This document shows positions 1 through 9,300 of a stretch of DNA of 64,000 nt, one piece after another. Both the position numbers and the translations under genes were made by a program. Location of the stretch: positions 682,001 to 746,000 of the forward strand of contig CAVTXA010000009.1 in the NCBI GenBank assembly GCA_963738545.1, written 5' to 3'. Source of the stretch: Bog-756 sp963738545. Lineage in GTDB: Bacteria; Actinomycetota; Acidimicrobiia; Acidimicrobiales; RAAP-2. The notes beneath the pieces were generated by a model, which worked only from the letters and a program-made list of their open reading frames with translations, did not search any database and was not told the DNA's origin. Every line of letters starts with the position of its first letter. The first letter of the stretch is position 1.

Positions 1-708
1 GGCCAGCCGACCGTCGGTGCCGGGCTGGTCCCCGATCATGACCACCGATGCGTCGCCCACCGAGAAGCCGAAGCGCTCCTGCATGAGGGACGCCATGGGC
101 GTGTGGGGCTTGCCGGCGATCTCCGGCGTGACGCCCGAGGCCGTCGCCACCGCGGCCAGCAGCGCCCCCGACCCCGGCATCAGGCCGTCGGGTGTCGGAT
201 GGGTCGGGTCCTCGTTGGTGGCGATCAGTCGTCCCGAGTGACGTGCGGCCGTGGCCGTGGCTGCCAGCGACCCGAAGTCGAACGAGCGGCTCCATCCGAC
301 CACCGCGGCCTCGGAGGGTCGTCCGTGCCCCCTACCCACGGCCGATGTCGGGTCCACGATCTCCACCCCGCGTGCCGCCAGGCTCTCGTGGACGCCTCCC
401 TCGGCGAGGACGGTGACCCGCTGTCCCTCGTCGAGCAGGGAGGCCACGGCGGCAGCCGATGTGGCCAGGTCGTCGGCGGTCGACTCGATGCCGATCCGCC
501 GCAATCGGGCGACGAGTTCCCCGCTGGTGGGCGCGGAGTTGTTCGTGGCGAACACCACGTGGATCCCCCGGGCTCGGAGGGCGGCCACCGCGTCGCCCAC
601 CGGTCCGATGGGCTCACCGGTGAGCCACACCACGCCGTCGAGGTCGACGATCCACAGCGAGGCCGAGCCGAAGGCGGTCGTGGGCGGTGACGCTGCCGCC
701 GGGCTCAT
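1..708 (-). CDS. HAD-superfamily phosphatase, NagD/phosphoglycolate phosphatase-like (3' end cut by window)
   Basis: Read on the minus strand from an ATG at 708; the frame stays open to the window edge (236 codons), so the C-terminus is missing. Visible HAD motifs are DLDGVVW near residue 21 (motif I nucleophile Asp), TNNS near 53 (motif II), GKPHTPM (motif III Lys) and GDQPGTDG (motif IV acidic pair). The order and the cap-sized insert between motifs II and III fit the NagD/PGP class (C2 cap) that hydrolyses small phosphate esters such as phosphoglycolate or p-nitrophenyl phosphate. The start overlaps the stop of the upstream desaturase in an ATGA, so the two are translationally coupled. Substrate is not identifiable from sequence. 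Confidence 0.85.
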   Translation of the reverse strand, partial: MSPAAASPPTTAFGSASLWIVDLDGVVWLTGEPIGPVGDAVAALRARGIHVVFATNNSAPTSGELVARLRRIGIESTADDLATSAAAVASLLDEGQRVTVLAEGGVHESLAARGVEIVDPTSAVGRGHGRPSEAAVVGWSRSFDFGSLAATATAARHSGRLIATNEDPTHPTPDGLMPGSGALLAAVATASGVTPEIAGKPHTPMASLMQERFGFSVGDASVVMIGDQPGTDGRLA

Positions 709-1934
709 TCCTGGTTGCGGTCGGTCGACACCGGGTCGGCCGCGGTCACCTTGTCCCCCGGGTCGGGTCGTCGGGTCCGCCGGGTCGAGTCGGCCAGCTG
801 ATCGGCCGATTCGAGGACCCGGGTGATGAGGCCAGAGAGGTGGGACAGGGGCTCCACCGTGGTTCCGGAGGGTCCGGTAGCGACGGCCACGTCGGTGTCG
901 GCCGCCATCGGATCGGCGCTCTGGTCCATGGACTCGGGCGACGCGGCCACGGGACGGGCGCTCAGATCGGCGATCCGCTCACCGGTGATCCGGGCGGCAC
1001 GCTCCCAGTAGGAGCGGAACATGCCGATGTCGAAGGCACCGTCACCCACCCGGGCCTGGTCGAGCAGGCGGGCCGGGGGGTCCTTCAGGTCGCGGACCAC
1101 GTGGAGCGCGGCCAGTCCCTTCAGTGCGTACCAGGTGGGGTCGAACTCCCACCAGGCGAAGCCCTGCCGGGCCGAGGCGGGCAGGTAGTGATGGTTGTTG
1201 TGCCACCCCTCGCCCCCGGTGATCACGGCGATGATCATGGAGTTCCGACTCGTGTCCGGCGTGGCGTACCGTCGCCGGCCCACCAGGTGGGCCACCGAGT
1301 TGACCACGAAGGTGCCGTGCCACAACAGAACCGTCGAGAGGAAGAACCCGACCACCAGCCCGCCCCAGCCTCCGACGAGAAAGCACCCCCCGGCCAGCAG
1401 CGTCGGGCCGATCCACCAGTGGCGATCGAGGAAGCGCAGCTCGGGAAAAGCGGCGAAGTCCTTGATGGTGCTGGTGTCGGTGGCCTTGTAGCGGGTGGAC
1501 AGGATCCAGCCCACGTGGCTCCACCAGAACCCGTCCCGGGGTGAGTGCACGTCGTCGTCGAGGTCGGTGTAGCGGTGGTGGAGCCGGTGGTGTCCGGCCC
1601 ACCACAGTGGGCCCTTCTGCAGCGCGGTGGTGCCCCCGAGGGCCATGAGGAACTGGGTGCCCCGGCCCATGCGGTAGCTGCGGTGCGAGAAGTAGCGGTG
1701 ATAGCCGGCCGTGATGCAGAACATCCGGGTGACGTAGAGCACGGCACAGAGCACCCAGTCCTGCCACGTCACCACGACGAAGAATGCGGCCAGGGGAACC
1801 AGATGGGCCCCGAGGAAGGGCAGGGCCGACACCCAGTCCGTGCGGTCGGTCCGTACGGGTCCGGCCCTGACCGCGGACTCCGGCCCCGTCGGGGGTTCGG
1901 AGGTGCCTGACGGCACGGCGGTGGCGGCACTCAT
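705..1934 (-). CDS. acyl-CoA/fatty acid delta-9 type desaturase
   Basis: 409-residue membrane di-iron desaturase. The three histidine boxes are visible: HRYFSH near residue 79, HHRLHH near 115, and HNNHH near 246, which coordinate the di-iron centre that inserts a cis double bond in a fatty acyl chain. Hydrophobic segments flank the boxes as in the stearoyl-CoA desaturase family. The first ~30 residues are Ser/Pro/Thr-rich and the last ~90 are hydrophilic and unlike the family core. A TAACAT hexamer at 1971-1976 could be the -10, giving a leader of about 30 nt without an obvious Shine-Dalgarno. It probably helps set membrane fluidity. Acyl-CoA versus acyl-lipid substrate cannot be decided here. 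Confidence 0.93.
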   Translation of the reverse strand: MSAATAVPSGTSEPPTGPESAVRAGPVRTDRTDWVSALPFLGAHLVPLAAFFVVVTWQDWVLCAVLYVTRMFCITAGYHRYFSHRSYRMGRGTQFLMALGGTTALQKGPLWWAGHHRLHHRYTDLDDDVHSPRDGFWWSHVGWILSTRYKATDTSTIKDFAAFPELRFLDRHWWIGPTLLAGGCFLVGGWGGLVVGFFLSTVLLWHGTFVVNSVAHLVGRRRYATPDTSRNSMIIAVITGGEGWHNNHHYLPASARQGFAWWEFDPTWYALKGLAALHVVRDLKDPPARLLDQARVGDGAFDIGMFRSYWERAARITGERIADLSARPVAASPESMDQSADPMAADTDVAVATGPSGTTVEPLSHLSGLITRVLESADQLADSTRRTRRPDPGDKVTAADPVSTDRNQE

Positions 1935-2034
1935 GGGCGGTGGCCGTCGCCCGGTGACGACGACGCCCCGATGTTATCCGATGCGTCCACGACTTCGAGG
2001 TTGGGCGACGCCACGGATCGGATCGGGTGATGGC

Positions 2035-3162
2035 TCACGACGGCACGTACAGGTTGCCGTTGGCCCCCTTCGTGACCCGGATCGGGGTCAGCCCGCTGGT
2101 GGCGGGACCCCGGAGCACCGCGCCGGTGCGCGGGTTGAACTCCGATCCGTGGCACGGGCAGGCGATGATCCTGGCCGAAGCCTGGTAGGCCACGGTGCAC
2201 CCGGCATGGGGGCACACCGCGTCGAAGGCCACGAAGTCGTCGGCCGTCTGCTGAATGACCAGGCCCGGGTCACCCGAGGCCGGATCGGTGAAGGCGGCGG
2301 ATCCGCCGACCGGCACGCTGGTGGCCGGTCCCAAGGCGGTTCCCGACGGGGGTGCGGCCGTGGTGGTCGTGACTCCGGCCCCCGAGGTAGTGGTCGGGCC
2401 GGCCACGGTGGTCGTGGTCGGGCCCGCAGGCCCACCGGTGCCGAGGGTGTTCGAGGATTGGGTGGTGGAGGTGGCGCCACCGGCCAGGCGGCCGAGTGCG
2501 GCCGCCAGACCGCTGACGACGACGAAGGCACCGGCCACGATGCCTGTCAGCGCCCCTTTGGACAGCACCTCCCGCCGGGGCACCGCTCCGGGACGTGTCG
2601 TCTCGGTCGCCGGCGGCCGGGCAAAGAAGGTGTCGAGCGCCGGGGCCCCGGCCGCGCCGGCCAGGGCCAGCGGGGTCCAGGCGAAGAAGAAGACGATGTC
2701 GGAACCGGTGTAGTACGGCGCCGAGTGGAAACTGATGGTGAGGAAGAGGCCGAACGAGAGCAGCATCCCTGCCGCCGCCGCCACCCGGGTCCACAGGCCC
2801 ACGATGATCCCGAGTCCGATGGCCACTTCGCCCAGGGCGATGACCAGTCCGAGGGCCGGGGCGATCGACACCAGATGGGCGAGCAGGCCGTGGATGGGGC
2901 TCGAGCGGTCGGCCCCCACCAGCTGGGAGTGGATGGAGATCGGACTCGAGGACCGGAGGAAGTCCGGGTTGGCCAGCTTCTGGCATCCGGCGAACAAAAA
3001 GGTCACCCCGAGGAAGAGACGGAGGGGCAGGAGGTACCACCCGGCCGCCACGGTGCCGTCGGGCCGGCGCACCCGCCACAGGGAGCCCTGCTCCGCGGGG
3101 TCCGACGAGGCGTCGGTCCGGTGCGACGCGGCGCGCACCCGCCTCGACGCATTCGACGTCAC
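2035..3162 (-). CDS. DoxX-like membrane domain fused to a C-terminal Rieske [2Fe-2S] domain
   Basis: About 375 residues. The first ~180 residues hold four hydrophobic segments of the DoxX/TQO type, starting at the RLFLGVTFLFAGCQKL stretch. A further membrane segment near residue 200 is followed by a long Thr/Pro/Gly-rich linker. The last ~100 residues are a Rieske ferredoxin domain with CPHAGC and CPCHGS, the two Cys-His pairs that bind a [2Fe-2S] cluster. The layout suggests electron transfer between a membrane quinol site and an extracytoplasmic cluster, which is inference. The frame is open far upstream; GTG 3162 is chosen because it overlaps, as GTGA, the stop of a 5-codon leaderless ORF (see 3159-3176). 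GTG 3138, with GAGG upstream, is an alternative. Confidence 0.85.
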   Translation of the reverse strand: MTSNASRRVRAASHRTDASSDPAEQGSLWRVRRPDGTVAAGWYLLPLRLFLGVTFLFAGCQKLANPDFLRSSSPISIHSQLVGADRSSPIHGLLAHLVSIAPALGLVIALGEVAIGLGIIVGLWTRVAAAAGMLLSFGLFLTISFHSAPYYTGSDIVFFFAWTPLALAGAAGAPALDTFFARPPATETTRPGAVPRREVLSKGALTGIVAGAFVVVSGLAAALGRLAGGATSTTQSSNTLGTGGPAGPTTTTVAGPTTTSGAGVTTTTAAPPSGTALGPATSVPVGGSAAFTDPASGDPGLVIQQTADDFVAFDAVCPHAGCTVAYQASARIIACPCHGSEFNPRTGAVLRGPATSGLTPIRVTKGANGNLYVPS

Positions 3163-3176
3163 CGGAGCGATCCCAT
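3159..3176 (-). CDS. putative 5-codon leaderless mini-ORF (MGSLR) coupled to the DoxX-Rieske gene
   Basis: ATG 3176-3174 is followed by four sense codons and TGA 3161-3159. The stop overlaps the GTG start (3162-3160) of the DoxX-Rieske gene. TATCGT lies 7 nt upstream of the ATG, the spacing seen at other leaderless starts in this window. It may serve only to deliver ribosomes to the overlapping GTG. This is inferred from arrangement alone. Confidence 0.4.
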   Translation of the reverse strand: MGSLR

Positions 3177-3183
3177 GGCGGGC

Positions 3184-3189
3184 ACGATA
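3184..3189 (-). promoter_or_regulatory. -10 hexamer TATCGT for the DoxX-Rieske transcript
   Basis: TATCGT on the minus strand, 7 nt before the ATG of the mini-ORF. No clear -35 is visible. Confidence 0.5.
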
Positions 3190-3282
3190 CCGGCTGTGGT
3201 GGTGCCCGAGAGATCGGCGGGCCCGGCCCCGGGCGCTGGGTGCCACTGTGGGCAGCGGTGTGACCTGGACACCCCGACGACG

Positions 3283-3288
3283 TAGCAT
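3283..3288 (+). promoter_or_regulatory. -10 hexamer TAGCAT, leaderless start
   Basis: TAGCAT, then six bases, then ATG 3295. No Shine-Dalgarno sequence lies between, so transcription should begin at or next to the A of the start codon. Confidence 0.6.
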
Positions 3289-3294
3289 GGTCCT

Positions 3295-3702
3295 ATGGAT
3301 CAGGTGGCTGTGGCCGAGGGCGGTACCGTCGTGGTGCGGGAGCGTCCGAAGGCCGACCAGACCATGCGGCGCCTGTTGCGGGTTCCGGACGACCGGGCCC
3401 CCATCGACGAGTCCGAGACCCACCGCATCTTCAGTGCCTCGATCTTCCTGTCCGCCCTGCGGTGTCTGCTCAGCTACATCGTCCTGCCGTTCGTCCTCCC
3501 CGCCATCGGCCTGGCCCGGGGCGTGGGCCCGGCCATCGGTATCCCCATCGGCATCCTGGCCCTCACCTTCGACTTTCTGGGGATCCGACGGTTCTGGCTG
3601 GCCGACCACCGCCAGCGCTGGGCCTTCACCGCCCTCTACGCCGTGGTGGGCACCATGGTGCTCATCCTGCTCATCGTGGACATCGTCGACGTCATCGGAT
3701 GA
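3295..3702 (+). CDS. conserved-type small integral membrane protein, function unknown
   Basis: 135 residues. A hydrophilic N-terminal ~50 residues is followed by three strongly hydrophobic segments: about residues 52-70 (SIFLSALRCLLSYIVLPFVL region), 78-95 (Gly/Ile-rich), and 112-132 near the C-terminus. The loop between segments two and three carries FLGIRRFWLADHRQRW, rich in aromatic and basic residues. It is divergent from the DoxX-Rieske gene and 16 bp upstream of a VOC-family gene, so those two probably share a transcript. I do not recognise a named family with certainty and assign no function. The start is supported by the leaderless promoter spacing. Confidence 0.75.
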   Translation: MDQVAVAEGGTVVVRERPKADQTMRRLLRVPDDRAPIDESETHRIFSASIFLSALRCLLSYIVLPFVLPAIGLARGVGPAIGIPIGILALTFDFLGIRRFWLADHRQRWAFTALYAVVGTMVLILLIVDIVDVIG

Positions 3703-3718
3703 CCTCGGTGGCGCCGGC

Positions 3719-4195
3719 ATGCTGACCATCGGGCTCAACCACGTGGCCACGCTGACCAACGACGCCACCCGCCTGCACGACTTCTACGAGGAGGTCTTCG
3801 AAGCCGAAGTGGTGCGGGACGCGCCCGAGATCGAGGGTGACGAGGCCGTCCGCCTGTCCATCATCAAGATCGGCCCCTTCGCCGAGCTCAACGTCTTCCA
3901 AATCGTCGGCAACACCGAAGCCGACCGACAGGTGCCGATGTTCGGTCGTGGTCGCCTCGATCACTTCGCCCTGCAGGCGGCGTCGCTCGGGGCCTTCGAG
4001 ACCATCCGGGAGCGGTTGATGGCCCGGGGGTCGTGCGATGCCTTCGTCACCGACTTCGGACCGGTGCTGAGCCTGTTCTTCCGGGACCCCGACGGGCTGG
4101 AAGGCGAGGTCTGCGTGGACAATCCTGACGCGGTGGCCGGTGTCACCCATCCTCCCGGCACCCCGGCCCGGCGCTACGTGGCCGACGCCGGCTGA
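3719..4195 (+). CDS. VOC (glyoxalase/bleomycin resistance) superfamily protein
   Basis: 158 residues with the paired beta-alpha-beta-beta-beta layout of the vicinal oxygen chelate fold. It opens with LNHVATLTNDATRLHDFYEEVF, typical of the first module (metal-ligand His near residue 7), and the second module holds LDHFALQA (His) and FFRDPDGLEGEV (DPDG turn and terminal metal Glu). The length matches a single-chain VOC dioxygenase, lyase or resistance protein, but the substrate cannot be inferred. ATG 3719 lies 16 nt after the stop of the membrane protein, and a strong hairpin follows the gene at 4238-4265. Confidence 0.85.
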   Translation: MLTIGLNHVATLTNDATRLHDFYEEVFEAEVVRDAPEIEGDEAVRLSIIKIGPFAELNVFQIVGNTEADRQVPMFGRGRLDHFALQAASLGAFETIRERLMARGSCDAFVTDFGPVLSLFFRDPDGLEGEVCVDNPDAVAGVTHPPGTPARRYVADAG

Positions 4196-4237
4196 AGGAC
4201 GACCGCCCCGGACCGGTGCCGAGCGGCGTCGGTCGAT

Positions 4238-4265
4238 GGGCCCTGATGGTGTGAGTCAGGGGCCC
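4238..4265 (+). terminator. hairpin after the VOC gene
   Basis: GGGCCCTGA (4238-4246) can pair with TCAGGGGCCC (4256-4265) with one bulged G and a 9-nt loop. There is no U-tract, as is usual in high-GC actinobacteria. It lies between two co-directional genes and probably ends the 3295-4195 transcript. Confidence 0.5.
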
Positions 4266-4362
4266 CGGAGGGCCGGTCCGGGTCCCGGCGGACACCCTCT
4301 CCAGGGGTAGTGCCGGGGCATGCGATTCAAGGCGGGGGGCGGCGCGGTCGATACCTCGGACA

Positions 4363-6285
4363 ATGTCCGCACCTGCCCTCGCGGCCCGACTGACCTATCA
4401 CGGACGCGATCGGCTGCTGCGCGCCCTGACCACGGTGGCCCTCGCCTGGGGTGCGGTCTACCTCGTCTGGCGGGCCTGGGACACGGGACGTGGCAGCCAG
4501 CCGGTGATGTTCTGGACGCTGTATGCGTCGGAGTGCTTCGGCCTCCTGATGCTGGTCTCGTTCGCCTTCCTGGCCTGGCGCATCCCGGTGGCCAGACGCC
4601 CGCCCATCGGGTGGCGACCGTCCGTCGACGTGTTCGTGTGCACCTACGACGAGGGGTTGGACATCCTCGGCGCCACCCTGGTCGGCTGCGACCGGATCGC
4701 CTATCCCCACACCACCTGGGTCCTGGACGACGGGCGCCGGGACGAGGTCCGCCGTCTGGCCGAGCGCTTCGGGGCCCGGTACCTGAGCCGGCCAAGCAAC
4801 GAGCACGCCAAGGCGGGCAACATCAACAACGCCCTCACCTGCACCGACGGCGAGCTGATCCTGATCCTCGACGCCGACCACGTGCCCCAGCCCGACATCC
4901 TGGACGCCACTGTGGGCTACTTCGACGACCCCTCGGTGGCCCTGGTGCAGACCCCCCACGACTTCGGCAACCATGACTCGTTCCAGCACTTCGAGACGGG
5001 CCGGCACGACCAGAGCATGTTCTTCGAGGTCCTCATGCCGGGCAAGGACCGACACGATGGGGCCTTTTGGTGCGGCTCGGCCGCCGTCATCTTGCGCCAC
5101 GCCCTCGAGGGCATCGGAGGGATCGCCACCGAGACGGTGGCCGAGGACTTCCACACCACCATCCGCCTCCACGGTCAGGGCTGGCACACCCGCTATCACG
5201 ACGAGACCCTGGTGCAGGGGCTGGCCCCCCACGACCTGGCGTCGTTCCTGTTGCAACGGGACCGGTGGGCCCGGGGGAACCTGGCCGTCCTCCGCACCCG
5301 GGAGAACCCGTTGGTCGCCCCGGGCCTCACCGTGAAGCAACGAGGCAGCTACCTGTCCTCGCTGTTGGCCTACTTCGTCCCCATCCAGCGACTGGCCATG
5401 CTGGCGGTGCTGGTGGCCATGCTGGTGACCGGTCGTCTGCCCCTGCACGCCACCCTGTGGCAGTTCGGGGTGTTCTGGCTCCCCTGGATGGCCCTCAACC
5501 TGGTGGCGTCGGCTGCGCTGTGCCGGGGCCAGGCCAGCCTGTGGGACGGGGCGTACTCGACCCACCTGACCAGCGAGATCTTCACCCGGGCCGTGCTGGC
5601 CCTGGTCCACCCGTTCCGAGCCTCGTTCAAGGTGACCCCGAAGGACGGCATCGACGACGGCGGCTGGTCGGCGGTGCGCCAGCTCCGTCTGGTCGTCGGT
5701 ACCGGCCTGGTGCTGGTCGGGGCCGTCGTGGCCCGAGTGCTCGCCCTAGCCGGCGTGATCGCTCTGCCCCCGCTGCGGGGACTGGCCGTGGTGGCCGGAC
5801 TGGCCTTCGCCCTCTGGGAGCTGACCCTGATCGCCGCGGCGCTGTGGAAGGTGACCCGTCGACACCAGTTCCGCCACCACTACCGGGTCCCCGTGGAGAT
5901 CGCCGGGGTGGTCAACGGGACGTTGGTCCGGGTGGTCGACCTGACCCCGGGAGGGGCGGGGATCATCGCCCCCGGGCCGGTCGAGGTCGGGTCGGACCTC
6001 GTGTTGCACCTCGACCTCACCGACGTCTACGGGGACCCCCACGGGGTCGAGGTCACCTTCACCGTGCGGTCGTGTCGACCCGCCCCCGACCTGGGCTGGC
6101 GGATGGGTGGGACCCTCACCCCGGCCAGCGATGCCGACGGCGAGCGGCTCATCGAGCACTGCCACGTGGTGAGCAGCCGTGCGCGCCTGATGGAGTCGGG
6201 CCAGCTGTTCCCCGGCGAGCCCCAGCGGGCCGTGCTCACCTCGGTGCCCGAGCCCGACGCCGAACCCCTGTCGGCCAGCGGCTGA
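4363..6285 (+). CDS. BcsA-like family 2 glycosyltransferase with C-terminal PilZ domain
   Basis: 640 residues. Membrane segments lie near 20-38 and 50-72. The cytoplasmic GT domain follows with catalytic motifs LDDG (121-124), DADHVP (170-175), AED (260-262, the TED motif) and QRDRW (298-302, the QxxRW motif), which mark processive synthases that extrude a beta-linked polysaccharide through their own channel. More membrane segments lie at about 340-490. The C-terminal ~120 residues are a PilZ domain with RHHYR (RxxxR) and DLTPGG (DxSxxG with Thr for Ser), the c-di-GMP binding motifs. It stands alone, with no bcsB, bcsZ or bcsC neighbour. The polymer could be cellulose-like or another glucan. 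The start ATG 4363 has no obvious Shine-Dalgarno. Confidence 0.9.
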   Translation: MSAPALAARLTYHGRDRLLRALTTVALAWGAVYLVWRAWDTGRGSQPVMFWTLYASECFGLLMLVSFAFLAWRIPVARRPPIGWRPSVDVFVCTYDEGLDILGATLVGCDRIAYPHTTWVLDDGRRDEVRRLAERFGARYLSRPSNEHAKAGNINNALTCTDGELILILDADHVPQPDILDATVGYFDDPSVALVQTPHDFGNHDSFQHFETGRHDQSMFFEVLMPGKDRHDGAFWCGSAAVILRHALEGIGGIATETVAEDFHTTIRLHGQGWHTRYHDETLVQGLAPHDLASFLLQRDRWARGNLAVLRTRENPLVAPGLTVKQRGSYLSSLLAYFVPIQRLAMLAVLVAMLVTGRLPLHATLWQFGVFWLPWMALNLVASAALCRGQASLWDGAYSTHLTSEIFTRAVLALVHPFRASFKVTPKDGIDDGGWSAVRQLRLVVGTGLVLVGAVVARVLALAGVIALPPLRGLAVVAGLAFALWELTLIAAALWKVTRRHQFRHHYRVPVEIAGVVNGTLVRVVDLTPGGAGIIAPGPVEVGSDLVLHLDLTDVYGDPHGVEVTFTVRSCRPAPDLGWRMGGTLTPASDADGERLIEHCHVVSSRARLMESGQLFPGEPQRAVLTSVPEPDAEPLSASG

Positions 6286-6368
6286 CGCCCCCAGCGGGGT
6301 CCAGGGCGAGGTCCCCGCCGCCGGCCAGGTTGCCCGGAGCCGCGGGTGCACTCCTGGTGTCACACCCC

Positions 6369-6374
6369 TAGGCT
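6369..6374 (+). promoter_or_regulatory. -10 hexamer TAGGCT upstream of lhr
   Basis: TAGGCT ends 11 nt before GTG 6386, which would give a very short leader of about 5 nt. Confidence 0.4.
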
Positions 6375-6385
6375 GGACTGGACAC

Positions 6386-9300
6386 GTGGCCACCACCCTG
6401 CCGATCGACCGGGCCCTAGCGCAGCCCCTGCCGCTGGGCTTCGTCGCGTCCCCCGACTCCACGACACCAGCCCCCACGGATGCGGGATCCGCCCCGGTGG
6501 ATCTGTCCGAGCTTCCCCCCGACTCCATCCTGCGCACCTTCCATCCCGCCGTGGCCGGGTGGTTCCTCCGCCGCTTCCCCGACGGACCCACCGAGCCCCA
6601 GCGTGCCGCCTGGCCGTTGATCGCCGAGGGGGGGAATGTGCTCGTGGCCTCGCCCACCGGGACCGGCAAGACCCTGACCGGGTTCCTCGTGGCCATCGAC
6701 GCCGCCTACCGGTCGGCGTCGATCTCATCTCCCTCACGCTCGGAAGCGAGGGCCGGTCCCGGCGTGGTCTACGTCTCTCCCCTCCGGGCCCTGGCCACCG
6801 ATGTCCACGAGAACCTGCAGGTGCCTCTGGCCGGCATCGCCGACGAGGCCGCCCGCCGGGGCCTGGCCTCCCCCGAGCTCTCGGTGGCCGTGCGCACCGG
6901 CGACACCCCGGCCTCGGAGCGGGCGGCGATGCGTCGGAGGCCACCCGACCTGCTGGTCACCACGCCGGAGTCGCTCTACCTGCTGCTCACGGCCCCGTCG
7001 TCTCGGGCCGTGCTCGGCGGCGTGCACACCATCATCATCGACGAGGTCCACACGCTGGCCCGGGACAAGCGGGGAGCCCATCTGGCCTTGACCCTCGAAC
7101 GACTCGACCACCTGGTCTCGTCGTCGGGCGGTCGCCTGCAACGGATCGGCCTCTCGGCCACACAGCGTCCCCTCGAGGTGGTGGCGCGGCTGCTGTCGGG
7201 GGTGGATCCGTCCCGGCAACCCACATCCGTCGTCGACTGTGGGCACCGGCGGGACCTGGACGTCGCCATCGAGCTGCCCGACAGTGAGCTCGAGGCCGTC
7301 ACTAGCGGTGGCCAGCTGTCCGACGTGCTGGACCGGATCGCCGGCCACGTCCTGGAGCACCGCACCACCCTGGTCTTCGTCAACACCCGCAAGATGGCCG
7401 AGCGGGTGGCCCACCAGCTGGCCCAGCGCCTCGGGGACAACGAGGAGCGGGGGACGGGAGACGGTCCCGACGATCCGGTCGACGCCGCCCTGCAGGTGGC
7501 CGCCCACCACGGGAGTCTCTCGGCGGCGCGCCGCCGCATCGTGGAGCAGCGCCTCCGGGCCGGTGACCTCCGCGCCCTCGTGGCCACAGCCTCGCTGGAG
7601 CTCGGCATCGACGTCGGTCCGGTGGAGCTGGTGTGCCAGATCGGCTCACCCCGGGCCATCGGTACGTTCCTGCAACGCATCGGACGGGCCAACCACCAGC
7701 TCGACGGGACGCCGGCCGGGCGACTGTATCCCCTGACCCGGGACGAACTGGTCGAGTGCACCGCGCTCCTGGCCGGCGTGCGGGCCGGTCACCTCGACCT
7801 CCTCCACCCACCGGTGGCCCCGGTGGACGTCCTGGCCCAGCAGCTGGTGGCCGAGGTGGCCGCCACCGAGGAGTGGGGGGTCGACGACCTGTTCGCGCTG
7901 GTGCGTCGGGCCGGTCCCTACGCCAACCTGACCCGCGAGACCTTCGACGAGGTCGTCGAGCTGGTGTCGTGGGGGATCCAGACCGGACGCGGACGACGGG
8001 GTGCCCACCTCCACCACGACGGGGTCAACGGTCGGCTGCGCGCCCGCCGCGGAGCACGTCTGGCCGCGCTGACCAGCGGTGGAGCCATCCCCGAGACCGG
8101 CGACTACCGGGTGGTGCTGGATCCTGACGGCATCACCGTCGGTTCGGTGCACGAGGACTTCGCCGTCGAGGCCACCGCTGGTGACATCTTCTTGTTGGGC
8201 ACCCACTCGTGGAGGGTGGTGAAGGTCGAGACCGGGACGGTCCGGGTCATCGACGCCGGCGACCTCCCACCGACCATTCCGTTCTGGCTCGGCGAGGCGC
8301 CGGCCCGGTCGGCCGAGCTGTCCGAGGAGGTCGGGGCCCTGCGGTCCGGCCTCGAGCCCCTGTTGGCCCGGGCCGACGGGGAGGGAGCGAGGTCCCTGGT
8401 GCGCGAGCGGGCGGGGGTGTCGGCCGAGGTGGCCGACCAGGTCGTGGCCTACCTGGGCGCCGGCCTGGTGTCACTCGGTGCCCTGCCCACCCAGGAGCGA
8501 CTGGTCGTCGAACGCGTCTTCGACGACAGCGAGGGGACCCAGCTCATCATCCACTCCCCCTACGGGGGACGGATCAACCGGGCGCTCGGTCTGGCCCTGC
8601 GGAAGCGCTTCTGCGTCTCCTTCGACTTCGAGCTGCAGGCGGCGGCCGACGACGACACGGTGGTGCTCTCGCTCGGGCCCCAGCACAGCTTCCCCCTTTC
8701 CCAGGTGGCGGGCATGCTCCAGAGCACCACGGTCACCGAGGTGCTGACCCAGGCCGTCCTCCCCCACCCGATGCTGGCGGCCCGCTGGCGTTGGAACCTC
8801 AACCGGGCCCTCGTCGTCCCCCGGGCCCGTGGCGGCCAGCGTCGACCCATCCACCTGCAGCGGATGGAGGCCGAGGACCTGCTGGCCGCCAGCTGGCCCG
8901 CCCTGGCCGCCTGCCAGGAGAACGCCGGCCCGGGCCCCGTGCCCGTGCCCGACCACGTGCTGGTGCGCCAGACGGTGACCGACTGTCTGACCGAGCCCCT
9001 CGACGCCGAGGGCCTCGTGGCCCTGCTCGGGGAGCTGGAGGCCGGTCGGGTCGACGTCCACCTGGTGGAGTCGGTGGAGCCCTCCCCCCTGGCCCACGGG
9101 ATCCTGACCGGGCGGCCCTTCACCTTCCTCGACGGGGCGCCGCTGGAGGAGCGACGGACGCGTGCCGTCCCGGTCCCCCGGGGTCTCGGCGTCCTGGGAT
9201 CGGACGGCCTGCCTCCGGGCCTGCCCGTGGCCGCCTCCGAACTCGGGCCGCTGGACCCCGCGGCCGCGGCCGAGGTGCTGGACCAGGTCCGGCCCCGGCC

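Noticed and set aside
2735..4195. 486-residue plus-strand open frame
   Set aside because: Only the final 158 residues are VOC-like. The rest overlaps the DoxX-Rieske gene antisense and the small membrane protein in another frame.
4320..4976. 218-residue plus-strand frame
   Set aside because: It is another frame of the BcsA-like gene and lacks motifs.
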